DNA of 64,000 nucleotides from Bacillota bacterium (GCA_023433505.1 JAEZCO010000031.1:1-64000), one strand, 5' to 3'; shown: positions 17,308-25,621, counted from the first letter of the stretch. Numbers and translations are program-made. Notes: generated by a model from the letters alone, not told the origin.

Positions 17308-19160
17308 TCACATGCCCGACCCCTTCGGCTGTCCATCAACATGAATCCTGACAGTCACTAATGTGCCTGCACCTGGTTTTGACTGTATCTGTACCCCATA
17401 TTTTTCACCATAAAGAAGCTTGATTCTTTTGTCGACGTTTCTTATACCGATGGCGCTTACTTCCATATTCATAATTTCTTCTAGCTTCTCATCGCTCATG
17501 CCTGCACCATTGTCTTCTATTCTGAATACCGCCGTTTCTCCCTCTTTTCTTCCTTCGATCCTTATGCTGCCGTTCTCCTCCATATATTCGAAGCCATGGA
17601 TAATTGAATTTTCAACAAACGGCTGTAAAAAAAGCTTTGGCACATAAATACCGTCTAGTTCAGGGTCGGTATCGAGCTCTACACGGAACTTATCGTCAAA
17701 CCGGCAGGAAATAATATGCAGATAGCATTTGAGCCACTTCAGATCATCTTTAAAGGCGGCGATGTCCCCTTTATGCTTTAGTGTATAGACAAGCATATCA
17801 CATAACTCGATTATAATATTGCTTATTTTATCCTGTCCGGCTTCGATTGCCATCCAATTGATCAAATTCAACGTGTTATATAAAAAATGCGGATTCATTT
17901 GAAGGTTCAATGCCATGATTTCCGTCTCTTTTTCCCTCAGTTTCACCTCATAATTTTCTTCGATCAGCTGCCGGATCTTATCATTCAGATGATTGAATTT
18001 CTCTACAAAATAGCCTAACTCGTCCTTTCTCTCGACCATAATCTTTTCTTCAAAATTCCCCTGCCCCATTCTTTTCATTGCCGCCAGCAGTTTTTGAATG
18101 GGATTGAAAATCAAGCCGGAAAGTAAATATACGAGAGGGATTGAGATTAAGAAAAATATTACGGAAATCAATAAGGTATAGGTTTTTATCGCAGGCAGGA
18201 TATCGCTCATGAGTTCATCGTACGGAATAACCGCTGCAGAAATCCAGCCCGTAACCGTCGAAGTATCAAAACATGCAATGTACTTTTTGTTTTTTATCGC
18301 AAAGGCATATGAGCCGCTGCCTTTTGTGTCCGCCACTTTCAGCCATGGAAAGTCGAAAACCTTTGTCAGGTCATTTTTATCACTGCTGGATACTATATGC
18401 CCTGCCTTGGTAACAATGTAATATTTTGTACCTTCAATCGGTACACTGTTGCTGTATACATCGCTCAGAACAGTTTCCTGAAAATTCATAATCAGTGTCG
18501 GGCGCTCTATGCTGCTGTCCAGAACATTGAGGATAAAGTTATTAAGGTAATAGCTGTTCACGACCCGCGCTGCGGAAAAGACATACCTTATTTCAGGACT
18601 CACTCTCAATTCGGGGTTGCCGTACATCTTTGTAAAATCGTACGTAGGCTCCCAAATCAAACTGCCTTTTGCATTTACCGAATCCGAATAGATCTTTGAG
18701 CGCAGGTAATTTTCACCGCCCACATCATTTGCAGAAAGGCTGCCGATTATGGTATTTCCAAAGGTATAATAGCTTGTGGCCAGTAAACGGAACCAATGTC
18801 GGGAGAAGACGAAAAGTACTTTGTCAGCACCTTTGAAACCTGCCTGTCCATTTCCAGGATATTCATCTGATCTATATTTTTAGCAGCGCTAAAGGCCTTA
18901 AAAAGATCATAATCATTGAGCACAGACAGTGAGCTTTCTCCGATTTTTGAGAGTCTTGTATCAATGATCTGATTGTTCTTTTTAACAATTTCAAAAACGT
19001 TTTTACTTGCAAGTTTCGATATTACCCCCGAGCTGTTGTGAAAATACAGTAAGCCGACCAGTAGTACAGGGACGATAATAATGACGGTGAACGAGATAAA
19101 GAGTTTTGTCCTCAGCTTTAAGTCTGCAAACGAGGTTTTAATTTTCTTAAGTACCCCCAT
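17308..19160 (-). pseudogene. YesM-type sensor histidine kinase, split by a 1-base deletion
   Basis: Two abutting frames together encode one kinase: TM1 (FISFTVIIIVPVLLVGLLYF), an extracellular dCache-like sensor, TM2 (about 18130-18200), HAMP, the His_kinase phosphorylation motif QMNPHFLYNTLNLINWM and an HATPase domain (PKLFLQPFVENSIIHGFEY, GIGIRNVDKRI). The first frame ends early in ...GSVYWPQAIIPLEIP. Adding one T to the TTT at 18785-18787 restores ATSYYTFGNTIIGSLSA. The relic at 36232-36316 carries exactly that extra T. Either a true mutation that inactivates sensing or a base-calling error. Start ATG at 19160 with GGAGAG upstream. Confidence 0.85.
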
Positions 19161-19207
19161 AATTTCTCTCCATAGGATTGTTATTAAATTTATTACTACG
19201 AAAAATA

Positions 19208-20824
19208 TTAAATAATCGCGCAGCACCGGATAGGATGATCGGTTCGTCTATATTCATCAGGTGTGACTCCGCGTTCCTTTTTAAATACCTTGTTAAAGTA
19301 TTTTACATTCCTGTATCCGACTTTTTCGGCTACTTCATATATTTTAAAATCATGTCCGTGAAGCAGCTCCACCGCCTTTTCCATCCGGACCTTTTGCAGA
19401 TATTCGCTAAAATTCATGCCGGAATTATTTTTAAAATAACTGCTGAAGTAGCTTACGTTGAAACAAAATATTTCAGCGACACTGTCTAAAGAAATATCCT
19501 CCATATAGTGTTCCTTTACATATTTTTCACAGGCTTTAATAATTTTGTCATTTTTACTTGGTTTCAATGCCTTTACGGCGCTAACGATTTCCTCAACCAC
19601 ATGCCTCAGCTCGCTCAGGCTTTCGGCTGCAAGCAGGGATTTTCTTGCATCCGACAGAAGTTCGGTCTTCTTATCCTCATTGATAGAGGCTAAAAGCTGC
19701 TTTACAGCGCCAAGAATCGTATCCTCCACTAGATATTTAAACTGCTGCGGAGGCATCTTTTTATTTGTACCTTCAAACAATTCCGCCAAATGATTTTTTA
19801 CCTCTTGTGTATTCCCGTCAAAAAGAGCCTCCTTGACTTTATTGATCATTACGTACTCTTTTGAGTAATCTGAATACAAGCTGATTTTATAGCTTGAAAA
19901 TAGAAATAAGTGCGTGTCGTTATTTTCATAAAACTTGTAATTAAGCGCTTGCAAAGATTCATCAAGAGATGTCCGTACATGATTGAATATATCTGCATAT
20001 TCACTTCCTACACCTATATATGTGTCAAGTCCATAGCTTGCCTGTATATTTTTGATAAAATCGTCCAGCATGTATGGGTTTTCCTTGGAAGCCATGCTGC
20101 ATAGTGAGTCTGAATTTACTATTGTGATCATGATATTTCTGTTGCCTTCAAGAAAAAATGAAATTGTATGCCCCAAGGGATTGAGGATCTCTTTCATCCA
20201 TTGTTTGATATTCAGTTTGATTTCATAGATTTCATCCCTGCTGTAATCGGTCAAAATATTGTTTAATCCGCTAACTTCCGTAGCGATAACAAATCCGTCC
20301 CCTTTAAAAGGAAAGACTTTCTCAATCTCCTCAAGTCCGCCGGCATTTGCATATCCTTTGACCCATTCATTCAGTTTCTGGTCTACATAAGCCGGAAGAG
20401 CGGCATTCAACTGCTCCTCCAATCTTTTCTTCTCCTGCTTTTCCGTACATTCCTTTTCAATTGCTTTCTCAACCTTTTCCAGTATCCCGGAAATTTTTGC
20501 TTCATTCACAGGCTTTAAAACGAAATCAAATGCTCCGAGGGATAAAGCTTTTTGGGCATAGTCAAAATAAGCAAAGCCACTAAGAATAATCACTTTTGTA
20601 CTGTCTGATTTTCTGTTGACGGCTTCCGTCAGGGAAAGCCCATCCATAATTGGCATGCGTATATCCGTTATAATAATGTCTATATCTTCCGATTCGGCTA
20701 ATTCTTGCGCTTCTTTTCCATTCTTTGCTTCCAGCACCTCATAGCGGGGTCTTAATATACGGATCATATCAGCAAGACATCTACGATGTTTTGGTTCGTC
20801 ATCAACAATCATTATTGTATACAT
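19208..20824 (-). CDS. YesN-type response regulator with AraC output domain
   Basis: 538-residue regulator: receiver domain (IMIVDDEPKHRRC; phosphoacceptor Asp in DIIITDIRMPIMDGLS; conserved Lys in FDFVLKPVNE), a long middle region with coiled coil, and a C-terminal AraC DNA-binding domain (ISLDSVAEIFCFNVSYFSSYFK and YEVAEKVGYRNVKYFNKVFKK). It is the partner of the YesM-like kinase encoded next and predicted activator of the sugar importer operon. Start: ATG at 20824 with AGGGAGA upstream, which begins the receiver directly; longer in-frame starts add non-conserved sequence. Confidence 0.92.
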   Translation of the reverse strand: MYTIMIVDDEPKHRRCLADMIRILRPRYEVLEAKNGKEAQELAESEDIDIIITDIRMPIMDGLSLTEAVNRKSDSTKVIILSGFAYFDYAQKALSLGAFDFVLKPVNEAKISGILEKVEKAIEKECTEKQEKKRLEEQLNAALPAYVDQKLNEWVKGYANAGGLEEIEKVFPFKGDGFVIATEVSGLNNILTDYSRDEIYEIKLNIKQWMKEILNPLGHTISFFLEGNRNIMITIVNSDSLCSMASKENPYMLDDFIKNIQASYGLDTYIGVGSEYADIFNHVRTSLDESLQALNYKFYENNDTHLFLFSSYKISLYSDYSKEYVMINKVKEALFDGNTQEVKNHLAELFEGTNKKMPPQQFKYLVEDTILGAVKQLLASINEDKKTELLSDARKSLLAAESLSELRHVVEEIVSAVKALKPSKNDKIIKACEKYVKEHYMEDISLDSVAEIFCFNVSYFSSYFKNNSGMNFSEYLQKVRMEKAVELLHGHDFKIYEVAEKVGYRNVKYFNKVFKKERGVTPDEYRRTDHPIRCCAII

Positions 20825-20861
20825 AACTGTCTCCCTTGTCATATGCACTCCCGTTGGTCTA

Positions 20862-20876
20862 TGTATTTTATTATAC
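20862..20876. repeat. 15-bp direct repeat, copy 1
   Basis: TGTATTTTATTATAC, identical to 20930-20944, 68 bp apart, in the upstream region of the yesN-like gene. On the minus strand it reads GTATAATAAAATACA and supplies TATAAT-like -10 hexamers. Confidence 0.7.
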
Positions 20877-20929
20877 ATGAATCCCTTTTTTCTAGGGGGT
20901 ATCATTTTTATAGATAAGTCTACTTTTTT

Positions 20930-20944
20930 TGTATTTTATTATAC
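20930..20944. repeat. 15-bp direct repeat, copy 2
   Basis: Second copy of TGTATTTTATTATAC; it directly abuts (one base apart) the 61-bp ftsX-like fragment at 20946-21006. Confidence 0.7.
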
Positions 20945-20945
20945 T

Positions 20946-21006
20946 TTTCCCCGGCAGGCAGATGCTCGCCGACAAACTTCCATCTGGATATTTCCCGCTG
21001 TTCATC
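20946..21006 (-). repeat. 61-bp copy of an internal piece of the ftsX-like gene
   Basis: Identical to 7181-7241 except for one base (T/C at 7219/20984). In the donor gene the segment encodes part of the first extracytoplasmic domain (QREISKWKFVGEHLPAGE). Here it is non-coding and lies between the yesN-like gene and the Crp gene terminator. It has no flanking part of the donor gene. Confidence 0.9.
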
Positions 21007-21060
21007 TGTATGGACTTATAAAATTTTAAAGAATCAAGAGAAATTTTAACAATGAAAGGC

Positions 21061-21104
21061 ATAAAAAGAGCATATCTTCTTTGGAAAATATCCCTGCCTT
21101 TTTA
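21061..21104 (-). terminator. Terminator after Crp/Fnr gene
   Basis: Minus-strand AAAAAGGCAGG...GCTCTTTTTATG hairpin about 25 bp past the stop. It shares TCCAAA-GAAGATATGCTC with the terminator at 8532-8576. Confidence 0.6.
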
Positions 21105-21128
21105 AGCGAAATTGTGATTATGTGAAAA

Positions 21129-21806
21129 TCACTGGATTAAGCCTTGCAGCTTTTCCGTATCGATAAGCGTAATTTTACCGCGTGAAAGGCGTACCGCGCC
21201 TTCACTGGCAAGATAATTGAGCATCTTTGTTACCACTTCCCGAGCACTGCCCATATGGCGTGCAATTTCATCATGGGTGACGATCAAAACTTCCGATTGC
21301 TCGATGACGCTCTGTTCAAGTAAAAAAGCAGCCAGACGGCTGTCAAAGCTGGTAAAAAGGAGCTGTTCCATGATCCACATGATGTCTGAAAAACGGGAGG
21401 CCATCAATTGGTTGGTATAATCCGAGACAGGCAGAGAACTTTTCATCAGTCTCTCATATATGTCGGCGGGAACAATGAATGCGTCGGTGTCTTTTTCCGC
21501 TTCCACATGCAGATCAAAGCTGATGTTTTTCATAATGCAGGAGGCTGAGAACAGACAGATATCCCACGCAAAAAGCCGGTAAAGCGTGACCTCCTTGCCT
21601 GTTTCCGAAAGAATAAAGACACGGAGCTGTCCATTCTTTACAAGATATAAGCCTGTACAATCCTGGCCTCCCTGGTGGAGACACTGTCCCTTTATAAAAC
21701 GTCGCTCTTTCACAGAATTATTCAATTTGCTTTGCTGCTCCATCGTGAGCGTTTCCCAACGGGGGAATATTTCTTCCAGTCGGGTTGGGACTTCCTTCGT
21801 ACTCAT
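21129..21806 (-). CDS. Crp/Fnr family transcriptional regulator
   Basis: 225-residue regulator: cyclic-nucleotide-binding-type beta roll (GLYLVKNGQLRVFILSETGKEVTLYRL), long dimerisation helix and a winged helix (THDEIARHMGSAREVVTKMLNYL). Cysteines occur in QCLHQGGQDC and DICLFSASC but not in the spacing of FNR 4Fe-4S ligands, so the signal is open. It lies just past the thioredoxin-rhodanese-CoA disulfide reductase operon, separated by a terminator. A dyad upstream of that operon at -41 fits its class. Start: ATG at 21806 with GGAGG five bases upstream. Confidence 0.88.
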   Translation of the reverse strand: MSTKEVPTRLEEIFPRWETLTMEQQSKLNNSVKERRFIKGQCLHQGGQDCTGLYLVKNGQLRVFILSETGKEVTLYRLFAWDICLFSASCIMKNISFDLHVEAEKDTDAFIVPADIYERLMKSSLPVSDYTNQLMASRFSDIMWIMEQLLFTSFDSRLAAFLLEQSVIEQSEVLIVTHDEIARHMGSAREVVTKMLNYLASEGAVRLSRGKITLIDTEKLQGLIQ

Positions 21807-21845
21807 ATTGCCTCCAATGAAATAATTTCTCAGGAATATAGACAT

Positions 21846-21868
21846 AACCACCCGGAAAACGGGTGGTT
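21846..21868 (+). terminator. Hairpin in crp leader (plus-strand terminator-like)
   Basis: Perfect 9-bp stem AACCACCCG/CGGGTGGTT with loop GAAAA, followed on the plus strand by TTCTT. On the minus strand it lies in the crp 5' leader without a T-run. It may block antisense transcription or structure the crp leader. Confidence 0.45.
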
Positions 21869-21878
21869 TTCTTAGCGC

Positions 21879-21914
21879 AAAAATATAGACCCTATACAAT
21901 TTAGTATAAGGTCT
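21879..21914 (-). terminator. Terminator of the trx-rhodanese-CoA disulfide reductase operon
   Basis: Minus-strand stem AGACCTTATAC / GTATAGGGTCT with a 6-nt loop, followed by ATATTTTTG; 55 bp past the stop codon of the oxidoreductase. Confidence 0.75.
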
Positions 21915-21969
21915 GTTAGTAATTTTTTCAAGTTTATTGAAGGAATTTTATAAAAAAGGTTCATGCCGG

Positions 21970-23664
21970 CTATATCTTGATTCCGCATAGGTGTGAGGGT
22001 GCGCCGTCAAAGGCGCAATTGCCTGTAACAATCTCATAGAACCGGTAGCCTCCCGAAAGATTATGGCAGTCAAAGCCGTTTTGAGAGAGAATCCTGCAGG
22101 CGATATAACTGCGTAGTCCGCTCTGGCAATATATATACAGGCTTTTGGAGCGGTCGATCTCCGGAAGCCTTTCTCTCAGGGAATCCAGAGGAATATGCAT
22201 TGCTCCGTGAATGTGTCCTTTCACAAATTCTCCATCGGTGCGCGTATCCAACAGTATGGCATTTTCATTTTCCCGGACGGCCGGCACATCATGCCAGTGG
22301 AATTGCCGTACCTTGCCGGTAAGCAGATTTTCTACGGCAAAGCCGATCATATTGACCGGATCCTTGGCTGAAGAAAAAGGCGGTGCATAGCAAAGCTCAA
22401 GCTCTGTAAGGTCATAAGCGGTCATTCCCGCCCGAATGGCCGCGGCAAGCACATCGCACCGCTTGTCAACACCGTCATAGCCCACAAGCTGTGCGCCTAT
22501 AATGCGCCCTGTTTTCTTTTCAAAAAGAGTTTTAACGCTGATGTTGACTGCCCCCGGATAATAGGTGGCATGGGAAGCGGAATACGTTTGGATTTTATCG
22601 TAATCCAGTCCGACCGCCTTTGCCGCGCTTTCGTTCAGACCTGTGGAGGCTACCGTCAGATCAAAGAGCTTCAGGATGCTAGAGCCTTGCGAGCCCCTGT
22701 ATATGCTATCAAGACCGCAGATATTGTCCGCCGCAATCCGCCCCTGCTTATTCGCCGGTCCTGCCAGCGGAATATAGGCAGGGACTCCGCTGACCGAATG
22801 CATAACCTCAATGGCATCGCCGACAGCGTAGATGTGTTCGTCAGAGGTACGCATGTGATCATTCACGAGAATCGCGCCCCGTACGTTTGTATTAAGGCCG
22901 GCACTCTTTGCCAGGCCGGTATCCGGACGGACGCCCACCGACATTAACACCATATCGGCCTGCAGCATATCGCCGTTGTCCAGCTCCACACCCAGCAGTC
23001 CTCCATTCGGCTGGAACGCTTTTACAGCCCGGCCAAGCAGCAGGCTGACCCCTTTATGCCGCAGGTAACGGTGTACCTCGCAGGCTATATCATAATCCAG
23101 CGGCCCGATTACATGATCCGCAAACTCTACAACTGTGACGTAAATACCCATACGGGTAAGGTTTTCGGCCATCTCAAGTCCGATAAAACCACCGCCGACG
23201 ACAACAGCCGTTTGGGGAGATGCGGTTTGTATGTGCTCATGGATGCGGTAGGTATCCGGAATGGTACGCAGAGTGAAAATACGCGCGTCCTCCATGCCGG
23301 GCAGAGGCGGACGGACAGGTTCCGCACCGGGCGACAGGATCAGCTTGTCATAGGATTCTTCGTATTCCTTTTCATTTATAATATCCCGTACCAACACAAT
23401 CTTGCTGGCAGTATTGATGGCAATGGCTTCATGCCGGATGCGCACGTCCACCGCAAAACGGCCCTGAAAGTTCTGCGGCGTTTGCAGGGTCAGTTTATCT
23501 TTATCCGTGATCTCGCCGCCAATATAATAGGGCAGACCGCAGTTGGCATAGGAAATGTACTCCCCCCGCTCCAGCAGGACGATTTCCGCCTTTTCGTCCA
23601 GCCTGCGCAGGCGGGCGGCGGCGGATGCACCACCGGCCACTCCTCCGATGATGACTGTTTTCAT
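21970..23664 (-). CDS. CoA-disulfide reductase-like flavoenzyme fused to a rhodanese domain
   Basis: 564-residue fusion. N-terminal FAD/NAD(P)H pyridine nucleotide-disulfide reductase (VIIGGVAGGASAAARLRR; second Rossmann VVVGGGFIGLEMAENL; FAD motif IYAVGDAIE). Its single redox cysteine is Cys42 in SYANCGLPYYIGG, the signature of CoA-disulfide reductase and related NADH peroxidase/persulfide reductases. A C-terminal rhodanese domain follows (about residues 465-555) with active-site loop CQSGLRS. Such CoADR-Rhd fusions reduce CoA or other persulfides/polysulfide. It overlaps the standalone rhodanese gene by 4 bp (ATGA) and is the last gene of the thiol operon. Confidence 0.9.
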   Translation of the reverse strand: MKTVIIGGVAGGASAAARLRRLDEKAEIVLLERGEYISYANCGLPYYIGGEITDKDKLTLQTPQNFQGRFAVDVRIRHEAIAINTASKIVLVRDIINEKEYEESYDKLILSPGAEPVRPPLPGMEDARIFTLRTIPDTYRIHEHIQTASPQTAVVVGGGFIGLEMAENLTRMGIYVTVVEFADHVIGPLDYDIACEVHRYLRHKGVSLLLGRAVKAFQPNGGLLGVELDNGDMLQADMVLMSVGVRPDTGLAKSAGLNTNVRGAILVNDHMRTSDEHIYAVGDAIEVMHSVSGVPAYIPLAGPANKQGRIAADNICGLDSIYRGSQGSSILKLFDLTVASTGLNESAAKAVGLDYDKIQTYSASHATYYPGAVNISVKTLFEKKTGRIIGAQLVGYDGVDKRCDVLAAAIRAGMTAYDLTELELCYAPPFSSAKDPVNMIGFAVENLLTGKVRQFHWHDVPAVRENENAILLDTRTDGEFVKGHIHGAMHIPLDSLRERLPEIDRSKSLYIYCQSGLRSYIACRILSQNGFDCHNLSGGYRFYEIVTGNCAFDGAPSHLCGIKI

Positions 23665-24011
23665 GCCCCCATCTTCCTTTCTATTTTTCCCTTCCATTGC
23701 ATAATGCCTCCGATATTGGTCACATCCGAATAGCCAAGCCTCGCAAGCTGCGTACAGGCCAGCCGGCTGCGTCCACCGCTGAGACAATAGACAAACAGCC
23801 GGGCGTCTTTCTCCGGCACAAGGCGGCCTATATTCGAAATCAGATCCAGCGGAAGATGCAGACTTCCGGGAATATGTCCGTCCCGGTATTCTTCCTTGGA
23901 ACGTACATCAATCAGGTAGACGGACTTATCCTTTGCCAGTTCCTTTTCCGCCTCCGGCATGGACATCGATAAAAAAGCAGGTTTCCCGTTTAAAAAATTA
24001 TTCAGAAACAT
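23661..24011 (-). CDS. Rhodanese-like sulfurtransferase
   Basis: 116-residue single-domain rhodanese with VYLIDVRSKEEYRDGHIPGS and active-site loop CLSGGRS, the cysteine that carries persulfide. It is encoded three bases after thioredoxin and overlaps the CoA-disulfide-reductase gene. Together these give thiol reduction, sulfane-sulfur transfer and persulfide reduction in one transcript, consistent with handling reactive sulfur species. Full length for the family. Confidence 0.9.
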   Translation of the reverse strand: MFLNNFLNGKPAFLSMSMPEAEKELAKDKSVYLIDVRSKEEYRDGHIPGSLHLPLDLISNIGRLVPEKDARLFVYCLSGGRSRLACTQLARLGYSDVTNIGGIMQWKGKIERKMGA

Positions 24012-24014
24012 CCT

Positions 24015-24329
24015 TCATCCCTCCAGTAGTTTTATAATTGCCTCTTTGGGCTGGACGCCCACGGCGGAGGCGGCCAGCCTGCCGTTTTTCAGCACCGCCA
24101 GCATTGGAATGCTCATGACGCGGAATTGCGCGGCCAGTTCCGGTTCTTCGTCGACATTTACCTTGCCGATTTTTACTTTACCGGCCAACTCGACTGCGAT
24201 TTCATCCACCACGGGAGACAACCTCCGGCAGGGACCGCACCAGGGAGCCCAAAAATCAATCAATACCGGCTTTTCCGATGCAAGAGCCTCGTTTTTGAAA
24301 TTATCCTTCGTCAATGTTACTGCCGACAT
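24015..24329 (-). CDS. trxA: Thioredoxin
   Basis: 104-residue thioredoxin with the active site WAPWCGPCR and the cis-proline region MSIPMLAVLKNG. Start: ATG at 24329, eight bases after AGGAGG; a GTG six bases earlier is too close to the site. First gene of the trx-rhodanese-CoADR operon, preceded by a TATACT -10 and a Crp/Fnr-like dyad centred at about -41. The symbol is given for the family; genomes of this type usually carry several thioredoxins. Confidence 0.9.
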   Translation of the reverse strand: MSAVTLTKDNFKNEALASEKPVLIDFWAPWCGPCRRLSPVVDEIAVELAGKVKIGKVNVDEEPELAAQFRVMSIPMLAVLKNGRLAASAVGVQPKEAIIKLLEG

Positions 24330-24359
24330 AAACACAACCTCCTGATATTCATTGAAATC

Positions 24360-24402
24360 AGTATAACAGAATATCTCGGGATTTTATGTGACTTCATTAC
24401 AT
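24360..24402 (-). promoter_or_regulatory. Candidate class II Crp/Fnr promoter for the trx operon
   Basis: Dyad ATGTAA-N5-TCACAT at 24386-24402 (minus strand; 5 of 6 arm positions pair) and -10 TATACT at 24360-24365. With a start near 24353 the dyad centre is about -41, replacing a recognisable -35. This is the geometry of class II activation; the Crp/Fnr gene next to the operon is the natural candidate. Confidence 0.5.
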
Positions 24403-24490
24403 AGCATTTTACTCTGCATGGCGGAATAAATCCGATGCTATGATTGTTGAAATGCCGTGCAGCGGCATAAAAAAATGAAAAAATAATACT

Positions 24491-24540
24491 TAAACGGTTA
24501 ATGGCTCCCGGATGCATTTCCGGGAGCCATTAACCGTTTA
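24491..24540 (-). terminator. 21-bp perfect hairpin, terminator of the NifX-like gene
   Basis: Arms 24491-24511 and 24520-24540 are exactly complementary (starting TAAACGGTTAATGG), with an 8-nt loop. On the minus strand it lies 17 bp past the NifX-like stop codon and is followed by AGTATTATTTTTTC. It separates that gene from trx. Confidence 0.75.
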
Positions 24541-24557
24541 CCCCTCATATACTCGCT

Positions 24558-24950
24558 TCAGTGGGTGTGGTGCTCCCCGCAGCCGTGTTCACCACAGTCG
24601 CCGTCATGGTGCCCACCATGATGCTCGCAGGTGCTTTCCGAGTCAAATTCAAGTTTTTTGGCAAGCAGAGCTTCTACCGCTTGATCCACGTCCCCCGACA
24701 CACCGCCGTAAAGCTTTATATTTGCCTCAGATAGGGCTCTCTTCGCTCCGCCGCCTATGCCGCCGCATATAAGCGCATCAACATGCAGTTTTTTCAAGAT
24801 TTCCGCCAGTGCTCCATGGCCGCTGCCATCGGTATTGACTGTGGTGGCTGTTTTGACCCTGCCATCCTCAATTTCGTAGACTTTAAACCTCTCCGTGTGC
24901 CCAAAATGCTGAAACACCTGACCATTTTCATACGTTACTGCAACTCGCAT
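24558..24950 (-). CDS. NifX/NifB-like dinitrogenase iron-molybdenum cofactor domain protein with His/Cys tail
   Basis: 130-residue protein. Residues 1-100 match the NifX/NafY/MTH1175 fold (MRVAVTYENGQVFQHFGHTERF, ALICGGIGGGAKRAL). The last 25 residues are packed with His and Cys (CEHHGGHHDGDCGEHGCGEH), a likely metal-binding tail. In anaerobes lacking nitrogenase these proteins occur beside DUF134 genes and Mrp/ParA-like ATPases and are thought to handle iron or iron-sulfur intermediates. No nif genes are visible. It follows the DUF134 gene by 66 bp. Confidence 0.85.
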   Translation of the reverse strand: MRVAVTYENGQVFQHFGHTERFKVYEIEDGRVKTATTVNTDGSGHGALAEILKKLHVDALICGGIGGGAKRALSEANIKLYGGVSGDVDQAVEALLAKKLEFDSESTCEHHGGHHDGDCGEHGCGEHHTH

Positions 24951-25016
24951 AGTATTTCTCCTCGCTTTCTTTCACTTTTATCATGCTGTCAAGCCAAGTC
25001 CCGTCGAACAGCTCGA

Positions 25017-25382
25017 TCATTCCCCCGTCAAATGACATCTTTTTTTGTGGCAATGGCTGCATCCGCATCCGCGGGTATCCCCGTCGCATAAAACGTAATC
25101 TCCGCCGCCGATGGAAAGCTCCAGGCCATTTACAAGACATTCGGCCAGCTTGACACGGGCGCTGTTATAGATAGCCTGCGCGGTTGTCCGGGCTACGCCC
25201 ATACTTTCCGCACACTGCTCCTGGCTGAGCCCTTCGAGGTCGATGAGGCGTATTGCCTCAAATTCATCCACCGTCATAGCAACAACCCTGTGTTCATTTC
25301 TGCCGACGTCCAAAGGCCCAAAGCTTTGGCTTCCTGGCATGCAACAAACACGCCGCCATTTTCTCGGTCTTGGCACATTCAC
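25017..25382 (-). CDS. DUF134 family DNA-binding protein
   Basis: 121-residue DUF134 protein: PRPRKWRRVCCMPGSQSFGP start, then a sigma-like helix-turn-helix (MTVDEFEAIRLIDLEGLSQE, CAESMGVARTTAQAIYNSAR) and a Cys/His-rich end (CGCSHCHKKRC). The family is predicted to be a DNA-binding regulator; the N-terminal CC and the C-terminal CGCxxC suggest metal or iron-sulfur sensing. Co-occurrence with NifX-like genes is widespread in Clostridia, and here the NifX-like gene is its downstream neighbour. Confidence 0.88.
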   Translation of the reverse strand: MNVPRPRKWRRVCCMPGSQSFGPLDVGRNEHRVVAMTVDEFEAIRLIDLEGLSQEQCAESMGVARTTAQAIYNSARVKLAECLVNGLELSIGGGDYVLCDGDTRGCGCSHCHKKRCHLTGE

Positions 25383-25491
25383 ACCTTCCTTTCTAATTAT
25401 TATTGGCTTATGCCATTAACCATCAACAGGATAGCATTATTTCCGGCATATGTCAATAACCAACCATGGGACCTATCGCGAACCAAAAACC

Positions 25492-25614
25492 TCATTGCGC
25501 TTTCCTCGATTCACTGAACCATGCACTCACAATATGAAGAGCTTTCTTGCCGGTAAGTTCGTCTCCGGTTCCGATAAAAAAGTGCTTGGTACCATTGATT
25601 TTCCAATGATTCCA
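25492..25614 (-). pseudogene. ISAs1-like (H-repeat) transposase relic
   Basis: About 40 codons ending TGKKALHIVSAWFSESRKAQ before TGA. The KALHIVSAW motif is characteristic of ISAs1/H-repeat DDE transposases, where it follows the IAIDGKT catalytic strand; here that strand is degraded (FFIGTGDEL). No other part of the element or terminal repeats is visible. It overlaps the hairpin that appears to end transcription of the SLH gene. Confidence 0.55.
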
Positions 25615-25621
25615 AGCACTT
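25576..25621 (-). terminator. Terminator after the SLH surface-protein gene
   Basis: Minus-strand stem AAGTGCTTGG/CCAAGCACTT with an inner CATTG/CAATG pairing, followed by a TTTTTT run. It starts about 95 bp past the stop codon. Confidence 0.75.

Noticed and set aside
24928..25140. 70-codon minus-strand frame between DUF134 and the NifX-like gene
   Set aside because: Mostly overlaps the DUF134 gene in another frame; the free 3' part has no start site of its own.
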